Assembly (NCBI GenBank): GCA_938034615.1
Contig: CALHLW010000034.1
Span: forward strand, 1-40,245
Source of the DNA: an uncultured Neomegalonema sp.
Lineage (GTDB): Bacteria; Pseudomonadota; Alphaproteobacteria; Rhodobacterales; Rhodobacteraceae
Reading direction: 5' to 3'
DNA length: 40,245 bases
Numbering within the stretch: the stretch's first letter is position 1; each line of letters opens with the position of its first letter. Both the position numbers and the translations under genes were made by a program. This document shows positions 7,369-15,476 of the stretch, piece by piece. The notes below the pieces were generated by a model that saw nothing but the letters and a program-made list of their open reading frames with translations, was not told the origin of the DNA and did no database searches.

Positions 7369-8235
7369 CTATAAGGCATCGCGCAGGATCGGGCGGGTCA
7401 GGCAGGTCGGGCCGCCCTCGCAGCCGATACAGAGCGCATCGCCGGAGAATACGGCAACATCGATCCCCGCATCCTCCAGCACGGCGCGGGTCTTGGGGAT
7501 GCCGTCCACCATTACGCAGCGACCGGGGGCGAGGGCAAGGATGTTGGTGCTGAGCGTGCCGCTTGTCTGAAACTCGTCATAGGGCGCGGCGAGCAGGGTA
7601 TAGCCCAGCGCCTCCATCCGCTGTCGCAGCGCAACCGGCAGCAGCGGCTCGCAGACGAGGGCCGTGCGCGTATCGACGAGGCTGACGAGCGACATAAGGT
7701 GCAGGCACGCGGCCTCTCCCATGTAGCAGGGCAGATCGAAGGCTTCGACGCCGATGCCCTGCGCCGCCAGGATGGCGGTCAGTTGGGCGATGCCCTTAGC
7801 ATTGGTCCGATAGCCGCGTCCGGCTGCCAGAAGATCGGGCGCGAGCCAGAGGGTATCGCCCGCTTCCATGCGGGCCGTGCCTTCGATGCTGCCGATCACG
7901 GGGATACCGTGGGTCTCGTAGAAAGCGGCGTGCAGCGCTTCCTCGCCCCGGCGCAGGGCCTTGCCGGGTGACATGAGGACGGCCCCGGTTGGGGTCATCA
8001 GCGAAGCGTCATAGGTGAAGACGGCATCGGCGATATCCGTGTTGCCGTCGATCCAGAGGATGTGGATGCCCTCGGCTTCCAGCAGCCGCACGAAGGCGGC
8101 GTGATCGGCCTCGGCCTTTTCGAAATCGAAGGTCGGGCCATAGTGCCAGCGGGTCGGATCGGCATCTCGCAGATCAGGACGGCGCAGGGCAACACGGCGC
8201 AGCGGCGCAGTCATCGAGGCAACGCCGAAATTCAT
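7369..8235 (-). CDS. Amidinotransferase-fold hydrolase (dimethylarginine dimethylaminohydrolase-like)
   Basis: Members of this guanidino-group-modifying superfamily hydrolyse arginine or methylated arginines to citrulline with a Cys-His-acid centre. Here the candidate catalytic residues are the acid in ARMEAGDTLW (near residue 121), the histidine in ACLHLMSL (near 177) and the cysteine in GGPTCLTRP (near 279); an early DGNTDIADAVFTYD substrate-binding stretch is also present. The length of 288 is in the DDAH/arginine deiminase range. The first visible start at 8235 overlaps the preceding gene stop (ATGA); MTAPLRRVALRRP, seven codons in, is an alternative. The true substrate could be arginine, dimethylarginine or another guanidino compound. 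Confidence 0.82.
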   Translation of the reverse strand: MNFGVASMTAPLRRVALRRPDLRDADPTRWHYGPTFDFEKAEADHAAFVRLLEAEGIHILWIDGNTDIADAVFTYDASLMTPTGAVLMSPGKALRRGEEALHAAFYETHGIPVIGSIEGTARMEAGDTLWLAPDLLAAGRGYRTNAKGIAQLTAILAAQGIGVEAFDLPCYMGEAACLHLMSLVSLVDTRTALVCEPLLPVALRQRMEALGYTLLAAPYDEFQTSGTLSTNILALAPGRCVMVDGIPKTRAVLEDAGIDVAVFSGDALCIGCEGGPTCLTRPILRDAL

Positions 8236-8852
8236 TCGTTCCCCTGCACACGCTCCAGATGCGGCGCGTCGGCAGTCATCAGCGCAAGCGCATCCTCCGT
8301 CGTGATCGCCGTGCAGAACTCACCGTTCATACTCGCGACCGACAGGGCGTGCACGACCTCCGGGTCGTAATCCGTACCGTCGATGCCGATGCGGTTCATG
8401 GTCGAGCAGGCGTCATGCACGAGATAGGTGTCGAACCCCATATTCCCGGCCATCCGCACGGTCGTCTCAACGCAAACATTGGTGAAGAACCCGGCGACCA
8501 CAAGCCGATGGATGCGGGCACGGCGCAGGTCCAGTTCCAGCGACGTGCCGACAAAGCCGCTATTGGCACTCTTCGAGACGCTGATATCGCCCGGTGCGAT
8601 CTCCATGCCATCGAGTTGCTGGCCTGTCTCCAGCGAGAGTTTCAGCGGCGATTGCGCCTCCACGGAGTCGTGCCGCGTGAAGGCGATCCGACCCCCCTGC
8701 CCCCGCCACGCAGTCAAAAGACTGCGAATACGGTCCTTTGCTTCGGGGTTGTTCGCGCGTCCGGTCGGACCGGCATAATAGGCGAGATCATCCACCCCCT
8801 TCTGCACGTCGATCAACAGCAGAGCGGTATGGGCGTCGAAGCGGGAGATCAT
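8232..8852 (-). CDS. Isochorismatase-family cysteine hydrolase
   Basis: This family includes nicotinamidase, N-carbamoylsarcosine amidase, biuret hydrolase and ureidoacrylate amidase. The Asp-Lys-Cys triad is visible: LLLIDVQKG (Asp near residue 14), SVSKSANSGFVGT (Lys near 93) and FFTNVCVETTVRMAG (Cys near 127). It has 206 residues. A good GAGGAA ribosome site sits six bases before the ATG. It overlaps the DDAH-like gene by ATGA and starts ten bases after the phosphoesterase stop. Fold and triad are clear, but the substrate cannot be read from the sequence; an amide or ureido compound is plausible from the neighbours. Confidence 0.85.
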   Translation of the reverse strand: MISRFDAHTALLLIDVQKGVDDLAYYAGPTGRANNPEAKDRIRSLLTAWRGQGGRIAFTRHDSVEAQSPLKLSLETGQQLDGMEIAPGDISVSKSANSGFVGTSLELDLRRARIHRLVVAGFFTNVCVETTVRMAGNMGFDTYLVHDACSTMNRIGIDGTDYDPEVVHALSVASMNGEFCTAITTEDALALMTADAPHLERVQGNE

Positions 8853-8862
8853 GGGCGGTTCC

Positions 8863-9459
8863 TCATGCCAGATCGAGGATGATGGGCTGGGGGCCGATAT
8901 TGTGGATGGTCGTTGGGCCTATGGCGGAACGGCTGCCCCAGGAATGATGGATATGGCCACAGAGAACGTGGCGAGGCCAGGTTGCTTCGACGCAGCGCAG
9001 CAGGGCGACGCTACCTTCGTTTGCACCATCCCGCTGGCCGTCGCAATGGCCGAAGGGCGGGGAATGACTCACGAGAATCGCATTCGGTGGACAACCTTCG
9101 AGCAGGCGCGCAGCTTCGATCTCATCTTGCCCCGCGTTCCAACTGGCGGCGTTGCGGATCGGCGTCTCACCGCCGAAGCCGTAGAACTCAACACCCTCGA
9201 TCCGCACGCCTCGACCGTGCAGCAGATGGATACCCGGCCAACTGGCGGTGAGGGCCACAAGCTCATCCGGGTCGTCGTGATTGCCGTGCACCAGCACGAA
9301 GGGGCAGGTCAGGCCACGCAGGATTTCGAGCGTCTCCGACGCTCCCTGACCCTGCGTTGCGAAATCGCCCGCCCCGACGACCACATCTGCCTTCATTGCC
9401 AGCACCGCCTTCGCGGCGTCGCGGTCACGGTGCAGGTCGGAGAACGCAACGATCCGCAT
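8863..9459 (-). CDS. Metallophosphoesterase (calcineurin-like)
   Basis: Calcineurin-like phosphoesterases use two metal ions to cleave phosphomono- or diesters. Seen in order: FSDLHRD (residues 6-12), GAGDFA (near 29), VHGNHDDPDEL (near 56), SHSPPFGHCD (near 130) and CGHIHHSWG (near 166). Those are all five metal-ligand blocks of the family. It is 198 residues long with no signal peptide, so cytoplasmic. The ATG overlaps the M20D stop in a TGATG arrangement and the next gene follows after ten bases, so it is embedded in a four-gene operon. The substrate is unknown, and a phosphate step in an otherwise amide-cleaving set is not obvious. Confidence 0.88.
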   Translation of the reverse strand: MRIVAFSDLHRDRDAAKAVLAMKADVVVGAGDFATQGQGASETLEILRGLTCPFVLVHGNHDDPDELVALTASWPGIHLLHGRGVRIEGVEFYGFGGETPIRNAASWNAGQDEIEAARLLEGCPPNAILVSHSPPFGHCDGQRDGANEGSVALLRCVEATWPRHVLCGHIHHSWGSRSAIGPTTIHNIGPQPIILDLA

Positions 9460-10640
9460 CAGGACGACGGCGGCAAGGCGCGCTCGACCAGGGCCGACCA
9501 GTAGCTTGCGCCCCAGACGTTGTTCTCGTCGTCGAAATCGTAGCGGGGATGGTGCAGGCCCGCCGTGTCGCCATTACCGATGAGCATGAAGCAGCAGGGT
9601 TTTTCCAGCGCATAGAATGAGAAATCCTCGCTACCCATGGTCGGTTCGACCCCGTCATGCACATTGGCCGCTCCAGCCACATCGCGGGCAACGCCGAGGC
9701 AGAAAGCCGTGGCCTCTTCCTCGTTGACGGTCTCGGGGTAAAATTTGACGGATCGCTCGAACTCGACCTCGATCTCGTGGGCATCGGCGATCTGTCGGAC
9801 GAGGCGCTCCATCTGGGCATAGATTTCGTTATGCAGCGCAGAATCGAAACTGCGTACGGTGCCGCCGAGCAGCGCGGTTTCGGGAATGACGTTATAGGCA
9901 TCGCCGGCCTGAAAGGTCGTCACCGTCACCACGGCAGGCGAGACCGGGTTCGTTCGCCGCGCCACGACGGTCTGAAGCGCCTGCACGATGGCTGCGCCAC
10001 AGGGAACCGGATCAAGACATTCGTGGGGCTTGGCGGCGTGACCGCCCCTCCCCTTGAGCCGGATATAGAACTCATCTGAGGCTGCCATGAGCGGGCCGCT
10101 ACGACAGTGAAAGCTACCCACAGGTTCCCCCGGCCAGTTATGCATTCCGTAGACGGAGCGGCACGGGAATCGGTCGAAAAGGCCGTCATCCATCATCGCC
10201 TTGGCTCCGGCTCCGCCTTCCTCAGCAGGCTGGAAACAGAAATGTACCGTACCGTCAAAATTCCGGGTACGCGCCATATGCTGCGCCGCCCCAAGCAGCA
10301 TCGTGACATGGCCGTCATGGCCACAGGCGTGCATCGTGCCGTCGGTCTCGGATTTATAAGGACCGTCAGTCACTTCATGGATGGGCAGAGCATCCATATC
10401 CGCCCGCAGCATGATCGAGCGCGCCTCGTCGCCGGGGCCAGATCGTCCATGCAGCGTGCCGACGACCCCCGTGCCGCCGATGCCCGTCTCCACCCCGTCA
10501 AAATCCATCTCGCGCAGGCGGTCGGCGATGACCTGTGCCGTGCGATGCTCCGCGTAGCCGAGTTCGGGGTGGCGGTGGAAATCCTGCCGCCACTCCTTGA
10601 GCTGGTCGGCGGCATCGGCGATGGAATTGACGACGGGCAT
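9459..10640 (-). CDS. M20D-family amidohydrolase (hippurate hydrolase-like)
   Basis: M20D enzymes remove acyl groups from N-acyl amino acids such as hippurate, N-acetylamino acids or indole conjugates, with two metal ions. The metal-ligand motifs are HACGHDGH (near residue 107), QPAEEGG (near 137), GMHNWPG (near 165) and LHHPRYDFDDE (near 364), with a dimerisation domain in between; length 393 is typical. The start has GGAG six bases upstream. It is the first gene of the cluster, reading away from the HxlR regulator. The sequence does not distinguish hippurate hydrolase from related N-acyl-amino-acid deacylases. Confidence 0.9.
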   Translation of the reverse strand: MPVVNSIADAADQLKEWRQDFHRHPELGYAEHRTAQVIADRLREMDFDGVETGIGGTGVVGTLHGRSGPGDEARSIMLRADMDALPIHEVTDGPYKSETDGTMHACGHDGHVTMLLGAAQHMARTRNFDGTVHFCFQPAEEGGAGAKAMMDDGLFDRFPCRSVYGMHNWPGEPVGSFHCRSGPLMAASDEFYIRLKGRGGHAAKPHECLDPVPCGAAIVQALQTVVARRTNPVSPAVVTVTTFQAGDAYNVIPETALLGGTVRSFDSALHNEIYAQMERLVRQIADAHEIEVEFERSVKFYPETVNEEEATAFCLGVARDVAGAANVHDGVEPTMGSEDFSFYALEKPCCFMLIGNGDTAGLHHPRYDFDDENNVWGASYWSALVERALPPSS

Positions 10641-10723
10641 AGGGTTCTCCGGTCAAAGGGTTGCGGGATGATAAGCACCCCACCCGCCGCCTTGGCCAGA
10701 GGATTCTAACGCACCGTAGTCAG

Positions 10724-10763
10724 GAGATCGTCGTCATCTCATTCAGCACGAATCATGGTGCTG
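10724..10763. promoter_or_regulatory. Inverted repeats in the divergent M20D/HxlR promoter region
   Basis: Two short inverted repeats lie in the gap between the divergent genes: GAGAT-7-ATCTC (10724-10740) and CAGCAC-8-GTGCTG (10744-10763). They are candidates for operators of the adjacent HxlR regulator, since such proteins bind DNA as dimers next to their own genes. No convincing -35/-10 pair was recognised. Confidence 0.35.
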
Positions 10764-10816
10764 TCTTTCCTGTGGCGAGATGAAAGTCATTGTTCCGGCC
10801 TTCCTATCGGCCTAAC

Positions 10817-11230
10817 ATGACAAATACACAAGTACGCACATCTTCGATCCATAGGCACATTTTGGATACTGAACCCATCAGCAATCACGTCAACCGATTC
10901 CACCGTTATGATTGCAGCGAAGGTTGCCCGGTCGAAGCGGCGCTCGAATTGATTTCGGGTAAATGGAAAGGGCTTGCGCTTTATCATCTGCTGGACGGAA
11001 CGTTGCGCTTCACGGAGTTGAAACGGCGGATCGGGACGGTCACTCAGCGGAGCTTGACCAAGCAGTTGCGGGAGTTGGAGGCCGACGGGCTAATCCGCCG
11101 CGAGGTTTTCGCCGTCGTGCCGCCCAAGGTGGAATACAGTCTAACCGACGCGGGTAAGGCGCTTCGACCCGTGCTCGGCACGCTCCACAACTGGGGCAGT
11201 GCGTACGCGCTCACCAAGAACGAAGCATAG
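10817..11230 (+). CDS. HxlR-family transcriptional regulator
   Basis: HxlR proteins are winged-helix regulators, often responding to aldehydes, quinones or redox stress. Visible here: [20 protein letters not shown] (near residues 33-52), a FTELKRRIG segment, [18 protein letters not shown] recognition helix and wing, and the usual [15 protein letters not shown] ending. Two cysteines four residues apart precede the helix, as in several redox-sensing members. The track uses a TTG at 10790; ATG 10817 gives 137 residues and is preferred, although the first 25 residues are unusually long and a later start is possible. It is divergent from the hydrolase cluster and may control it. Confidence 0.88.
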   Translation: MTNTQVRTSSIHRHILDTEPISNHVNRFHRYDCSEGCPVEAALELISGKWKGLALYHLLDGTLRFTELKRRIGTVTQRSLTKQLRELEADGLIRREVFAVVPPKVEYSLTDAGKALRPVLGTLHNWGSAYALTKNEA

Positions 11231-11290
11231 TTAGAGTGAGGAAAATCTCCCCAGAAATCGAGACGAACAAGATTTTCTTCATAGCAAACG

Positions 11291-11917
11291 ATGGCAGGGT
11301 CTATGGCAAAGCCACGATCAGATAACGGTGTTGCCCCGATTGCGCTTACCTCCTTTGCGCTCCGCAATTGGGAACCGGGGACAAGCGGCACGCGGATCGT
11401 CGGGATTGAACCCGAGGCTCTCGTGACGCAGTGCAATGCAGCCATGAAGAATGGAGCAAGCCTCGTTCCGGGCTATGCACCCTTCTGCAAGCATCTGTTC
11501 CTGAAGAATACCTCGCCGACACGATGCGGGTTCGCGAAGATCACCGATGAGAATCGCTCGCTGCTACGATCCGGCTACGAGGCACGGCGCGAGGGGGAAC
11601 TGGCGGTTCTCGGGCGCTGGTTCGAGGATATCGACGCGACGGTCGCGGAGTGGCTCGACGTCATTCTCTATTCGCATGACCAGTTGATGCGCGAAGCAGA
11701 GGATTTCCCCGAAGACGTCGCAGAGTGCGAATGGGGGATCGTCAGCATCCTCGGCACCCTCGTCGCCGCAGAACCGCCCATGCCGCCGATCACCCAGCTT
11801 CGCAACGCCCTCGGCCCCGCAGAAGGCGGCTCGGGCATTGCTATCGATCCGGTCGCCTATGAGAAAGCGGTGGCGTTCTGGCAGGATCATGCGCCGGTGA
11901 GGATGCTACCTGTCTGA
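11291..11917 (+). CDS. DUF3228 family protein
   Basis: I recognise the conserved core of DUF3228, a cytoplasmic family of unknown function: LTSFALRNWEPGTSGTRI near the start, GYAPFCKHLFLKN near residue 60, and the acidic helical part with EARREGELAVLGRWFE near 95. The ORF has 208 residues; an in-frame ATG four codons later (11303) has AGGG just upstream and may be the real start. It lies 60 bases after the HxlR gene in the same direction and converges on glmS. No active-site motif is evident to me. Confidence 0.75.
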   Translation: MAGSMAKPRSDNGVAPIALTSFALRNWEPGTSGTRIVGIEPEALVTQCNAAMKNGASLVPGYAPFCKHLFLKNTSPTRCGFAKITDENRSLLRSGYEARREGELAVLGRWFEDIDATVAEWLDVILYSHDQLMREAEDFPEDVAECEWGIVSILGTLVAAEPPMPPITQLRNALGPAEGGSGIAIDPVAYEKAVAFWQDHAPVRMLPV

Positions 11918-11964
11918 ACAGCAGGAAGCCGTTCAGTTCATCTTTCAGTCATGCGCCTTCGCAG

Positions 11965-11996
11965 GGTCATTCCCGCCCAAGAATGAGGGAATGACC
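11965..11996. repeat. Perfect 10-base inverted repeat between convergent genes
   Basis: GGTCATTCCC (11965-11974) and GGGAATGACC (11987-11996) are exact inverted copies around a 12-base loop. The element sits between the ends of the DUF3228 gene and glmS. It could end transcription from both sides, but no U-run follows on either strand, so a chromosomal palindromic repeat is also possible. Confidence 0.6.
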
Positions 11997-12006
11997 AGGG
12001 CAGACC

Positions 12007-13833
12007 TTACTCGACCGTCACCGATTTCGCGAGATTGCGCGGCTGGTCCACATCGGTGCCTTTCGCGACCGCCGTATGATACGCGATCAACTGGGTCGGA
12101 ATAGCATAGACGATAGGCGCGACGAAGGCATCACAATCGGGCATGGTCAGCGTCCGCCAGCATCCCTCGCCCGCATGGGCAATCCCCGAGGCATCCGAGA
12201 TCAGCAACACCTTCCCGGCCCGTGCCATGACTTCCTGCATGTTCGAGACGGTCTTGTCGTAGAGGTGGTCGCGTGGGGCCAATGTCACGACCGGCACGTT
12301 CTCGTCAATCAAGGCGATGGGACCATGCTTCAACTCACCCGACGCATAGCCTTCGGCGTGGATGTAGCTGATTTCCTTCAATTTCAGCGCGCCTTCCAGC
12401 GCAATCGGAAACTGCGATCCCCGGCCCAGATAGATGACATCGCGGGCTTTCGCCAGTTCATAGGCCAGCTTCTCGATCTCGCTTTCGGTCGCGAGGGCTT
12501 CCGAAAGCAGACGCGGCACTTCGGATAGCGCCTTGACGAGCCGCGTTTCTTCCGCCGCATCGATGGTCCCGCGCTGGCGCGCGACTGTAATGGCCAGCGA
12601 CGCGAGGATCATCAACTGACAGGTAAACGCCTTGGTGGAGGCCACCCCGATTTCCGGCCCCGCATGGATCGGCAGCACCAGATCAGCTTCGCGGGCAATC
12701 GAGGATTCCGGCACGTTGACGACGGCCACGATCTTCTGCCCGTTCTCCTTCGCATAGCGCAGGGCCGCGAGCGTATCGGCGGTCTCCCCAGATTGGGAAA
12801 CGAACACGGCGACGCCACCCTCGGGCAGCGGCGGCTGGCGATAGCGAAACTCCGAGGCGATGTCGATTTCCACCGACAGGCGCGCGACTTGCTCGAACCA
12901 GTATTTCGCCACATGCCCCGCATAGCCCGCCGTGCCACAGGCCACGATAGTCAGGCGTGGAGATTTGCTCATGTCGAGAGCAGTGGAGATATCCTTGATC
13001 GCATCCCGCTCCGGCGTCGTCATCGACGCCAGCGCATAGCCTGCAACGGAAGGCTGCTCATGGACTTCCTTGGCCATGAAGTGCCGATACTCGCCCTTGT
13101 CGGCAAGCACCGAACTGACGTTCACGACCCGCACTTCGCGATTGGCGAGATTGCCGTCGCGGTCGTAGATCGTCGCGCTGTCGCGGGTCAGAACGGCCCA
13201 GTCGCCTTCATCCAGATAACAGATGCGGTTGGTCAGATGCCCCAGCGCCAGCGCGTCCGAGCCGACGAACATCTCACCATCCCCGTAGCCGAGCGCCAAA
13301 GGACTGCCCTTTCGCGCAGCGATCATCAGATCGTCCTGGCCATCGAACAGCAGCGCAAGAGCGAACGCGCCCTCCAGCTTGGCCAATGTGGCTGCGGCGG
13401 CGTCTTGCGGCGACAGGCCCGTTCCGAGGAAGTGATCACAAAGCTGCGCGATGGTCTCGGTATCGGTTTGGGTAACGAAGCTTCGCCCATGCTCTGAAAG
13501 CATCGTGCGAAGTTCCTGAAAATTCTCGATGATGCCGTTATGAACAACCGCAACTTTCCCCGAAGAATGAGGATGCGCGTTCACTTCCGTCGGCGCGCCA
13601 TGGGTCGCCCAGCGGGTATGGCCGATGCCGGTCGTGCCGCCAATGGGATGGTTTTCCAGCAGGCTGGCGAGCGCGGACAGCTTGCCCACTGCCCGACGAC
13701 GGTCGAGCGCGCCCTCCTGTACGGTCGCGACCCCGGCGCTGTCATATCCCCGATATTCGAGGCTTTTCAGCGCGTTGAGGATGAGAGGCGCAGCTTCGCG
13801 CCCATTCCCGAGAATTCCGACAATACCGCACAT
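12007..13833 (-). CDS. glmS: Glutamine--fructose-6-phosphate aminotransferase (isomerising)
   Basis: GlmS makes glucosamine-6-phosphate from fructose-6-phosphate and glutamine, the first step to UDP-GlcNAc. The N-terminal glutaminase begins MCGIVGILGNG with the catalytic Cys2, followed by GYDSAGVA and GHTRWATHGAP. Two SIS domains follow, with TIVACGTAGYAG near residue 296, VFVSQSGETADTLAALR near 345 and the C-terminal DVDQPRNLAKSVTVE ending typical of the family. The length is 608 residues. It lies downstream of glmU on the same strand with a gap of about 140 bases, so it may have its own promoter. No glmS ribozyme was noticed. Confidence 0.97.
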   Translation of the reverse strand: MCGIVGILGNGREAAPLILNALKSLEYRGYDSAGVATVQEGALDRRRAVGKLSALASLLENHPIGGTTGIGHTRWATHGAPTEVNAHPHSSGKVAVVHNGIIENFQELRTMLSEHGRSFVTQTDTETIAQLCDHFLGTGLSPQDAAAATLAKLEGAFALALLFDGQDDLMIAARKGSPLALGYGDGEMFVGSDALALGHLTNRICYLDEGDWAVLTRDSATIYDRDGNLANREVRVVNVSSVLADKGEYRHFMAKEVHEQPSVAGYALASMTTPERDAIKDISTALDMSKSPRLTIVACGTAGYAGHVAKYWFEQVARLSVEIDIASEFRYRQPPLPEGGVAVFVSQSGETADTLAALRYAKENGQKIVAVVNVPESSIAREADLVLPIHAGPEIGVASTKAFTCQLMILASLAITVARQRGTIDAAEETRLVKALSEVPRLLSEALATESEIEKLAYELAKARDVIYLGRGSQFPIALEGALKLKEISYIHAEGYASGELKHGPIALIDENVPVVTLAPRDHLYDKTVSNMQEVMARAGKVLLISDASGIAHAGEGCWRTLTMPDCDAFVAPIVYAIPTQLIAYHTAVAKGTDVDQPRNLAKSVTVE

Positions 13834-13982
13834 GGAGATTTTCCCTCACTGAGGCCAAAACGGCCAAGCGCAACATTACAGTACCGGCCCTTACCATAGG
13901 GTAATCGACGATATATCCCTTGCCGCGTCTGGCCGCTTTGACTTTTTATTGCAACAGGTTGCGGGTGGGCCGGGATTATCAC

Positions 13983-15344
13983 TTACTTCTTCGTCTGCCG
14001 CGCCTTGATCTCCAGCAGCTTGATCCTCAGCTTCGCGGCAAAGCTCTCGCGATTATCTTGTGGCGCGCGGGTGATGCCGAGCGCGTCGGCTTCGACATCC
14101 TGACTGATCGCCGATCCCGCGCCGACCATGGCACCATCGCCGATCTTCACCGGGGCGATCAGGGCGGAGTTCGAGCCGATGAAGGCCCCCGCTCCAATCT
14201 CGGTACGGTGCTTCAGGACGCCATCGTAATTGCAGGTGATGGTGCCTGCGCCGATATTCGCGCCCTCGCCCACCGTCGCATCGCCCACATAGGTTAGGTG
14301 GTTTGCTTTCGCGCCCTTGCCGAAGCGCGCGGCCTTGACCTCGACGAAATTCCCGATCTTTGCGCCTTCGCCTATATCCGCACCGGGGCGCAGGCGCGCA
14401 TAGGGGCCGATCACCGCCCCACTCGCGACCGTGCAACCCTCCAGATGGCTGAACGCGCGGATCATTGCCCCACCCTCGACCGTGACGCCGGGGCCGAAGA
14501 CTACATGCGGCTCGACCGTCGCATCCTGTCCGATCACGGTATCATGAGAGAGGAACACGGTGTCCGGGGCCGCCATCGTGACCCCCGCCTCCATCGCCGC
14601 AATCCGGGCACGGGCCTGCCATGCGGCCTCGGCAGCGGAGAGATCGACACGGGAATTAACGCCCAGCGTCTCTTCCTCATCGCAGCGGACGACGGCACAG
14701 GCAAGACCCTCCGCACGGGCAAGGCCGACGATGTCGGTCAAGTAGTATTCACCCTTCGCATTATCATTCGTCACTTTGTCGAGCAGATCGAACAGCACGG
14801 GGCCAGGAACGCACATCACTCCCGAATTACAAAGGTCTACGGCCAGTTCTTCGGCGCTGGCCTCCTTCGCCTCGACGATCCGATCCAGCCCACCATCATC
14901 ATCGAGGATCAACCGTCCATAGCCCCCCGGCACCGCCGCCTCGAACCCCAGCACGATCACATCCGCCCCACCCCGGCGCGCGGCCAGCATCGCCTCTAGC
15001 GTCTCCGCACGGATCAACGGCGTATCCCCGAACAGAACGAACACATCCCCCGCGAAATCCTTCAGTGCAGGCGCAGCCATCTGCACGGCATGGCCGGTGC
15101 CGAGTTGCGGCGACTGCTCGACACAGGTTACGCTGGGGGCCAGCTTGCGCGCCGCGTCGGCCACACGCTCCGACTGATGCCCCGTCACGATCACGATACG
15201 CGAGGGCGCGCATCCATCACCCGATTTCAACGCATGGCCAAGCATCGACAGCCCCGCAACCTCGTGTAGAACTTTAGGCAGGTCGGAGCGCATACGGGTT
15301 CCCTTGCCAGCGGCAAGGAGGCACAGGGCGGTTTCGGTGCTCAT
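13983..15344 (-). CDS. glmU: Bifunctional GlcNAc-1-phosphate uridyltransferase / glucosamine-1-phosphate acetyltransferase
   Basis: GlmU acetylates glucosamine-1-phosphate and couples it to UTP, giving UDP-GlcNAc for peptidoglycan and lipopolysaccharide. The N-terminal nucleotidyltransferase has CLLAAGKGTRMRSDLPKVLH (residues 8-27) and LFGDTPLI (near 103). The C-terminal left-handed beta-helix hexapeptide region includes RLRPGADIGEGAKIGNFVEV, KANHLTYVGDATVG and NYDGVLKHRTEIG, which carry the acetyltransferase residues. The length of 453 is normal. It is directly upstream of glmS and divergent from the epimerase at 15477. Confidence 0.97.
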   Translation of the reverse strand: MSTETALCLLAAGKGTRMRSDLPKVLHEVAGLSMLGHALKSGDGCAPSRIVIVTGHQSERVADAARKLAPSVTCVEQSPQLGTGHAVQMAAPALKDFAGDVFVLFGDTPLIRAETLEAMLAARRGGADVIVLGFEAAVPGGYGRLILDDDGGLDRIVEAKEASAEELAVDLCNSGVMCVPGPVLFDLLDKVTNDNAKGEYYLTDIVGLARAEGLACAVVRCDEEETLGVNSRVDLSAAEAAWQARARIAAMEAGVTMAAPDTVFLSHDTVIGQDATVEPHVVFGPGVTVEGGAMIRAFSHLEGCTVASGAVIGPYARLRPGADIGEGAKIGNFVEVKAARFGKGAKANHLTYVGDATVGEGANIGAGTITCNYDGVLKHRTEIGAGAFIGSNSALIAPVKIGDGAMVGAGSAISQDVEADALGITRAPQDNRESFAAKLRIKLLEIKARQTKK

Positions 15345-15408
15345 GGATCGTCACTCTCTCGGAAAGAGGTTTCAGGGTCGGCATTTATCGGAAACTTTTA
15401 CATTGCAC

Positions 15409-15414
15409 TATACT
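15409..15414 (+). promoter_or_regulatory. Possible -10 element upstream of the epimerase gene
   Basis: TATACT lies 62 bases before the epimerase ATG in an AT-rich patch that stands out from the surrounding sequence. A matching -35 is weak (TTATCG or similar at 17-18 bases). It is offered as a candidate only. Confidence 0.3.
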
Positions 15415-15476
15415 GAAAGTTATGCGCCATCGCCGACACTTCAGCCCCAGAGGGCAAAGACTTCGGGGAGAACACC

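Noticed and set aside
12007-15344. A glmS ribozyme or other leader RNA at glmU-glmS
   Set aside because: No ribozyme core was recognised in the gap before glmS, and the class is typical of Gram-positive bacteria; only small palindromes are present.
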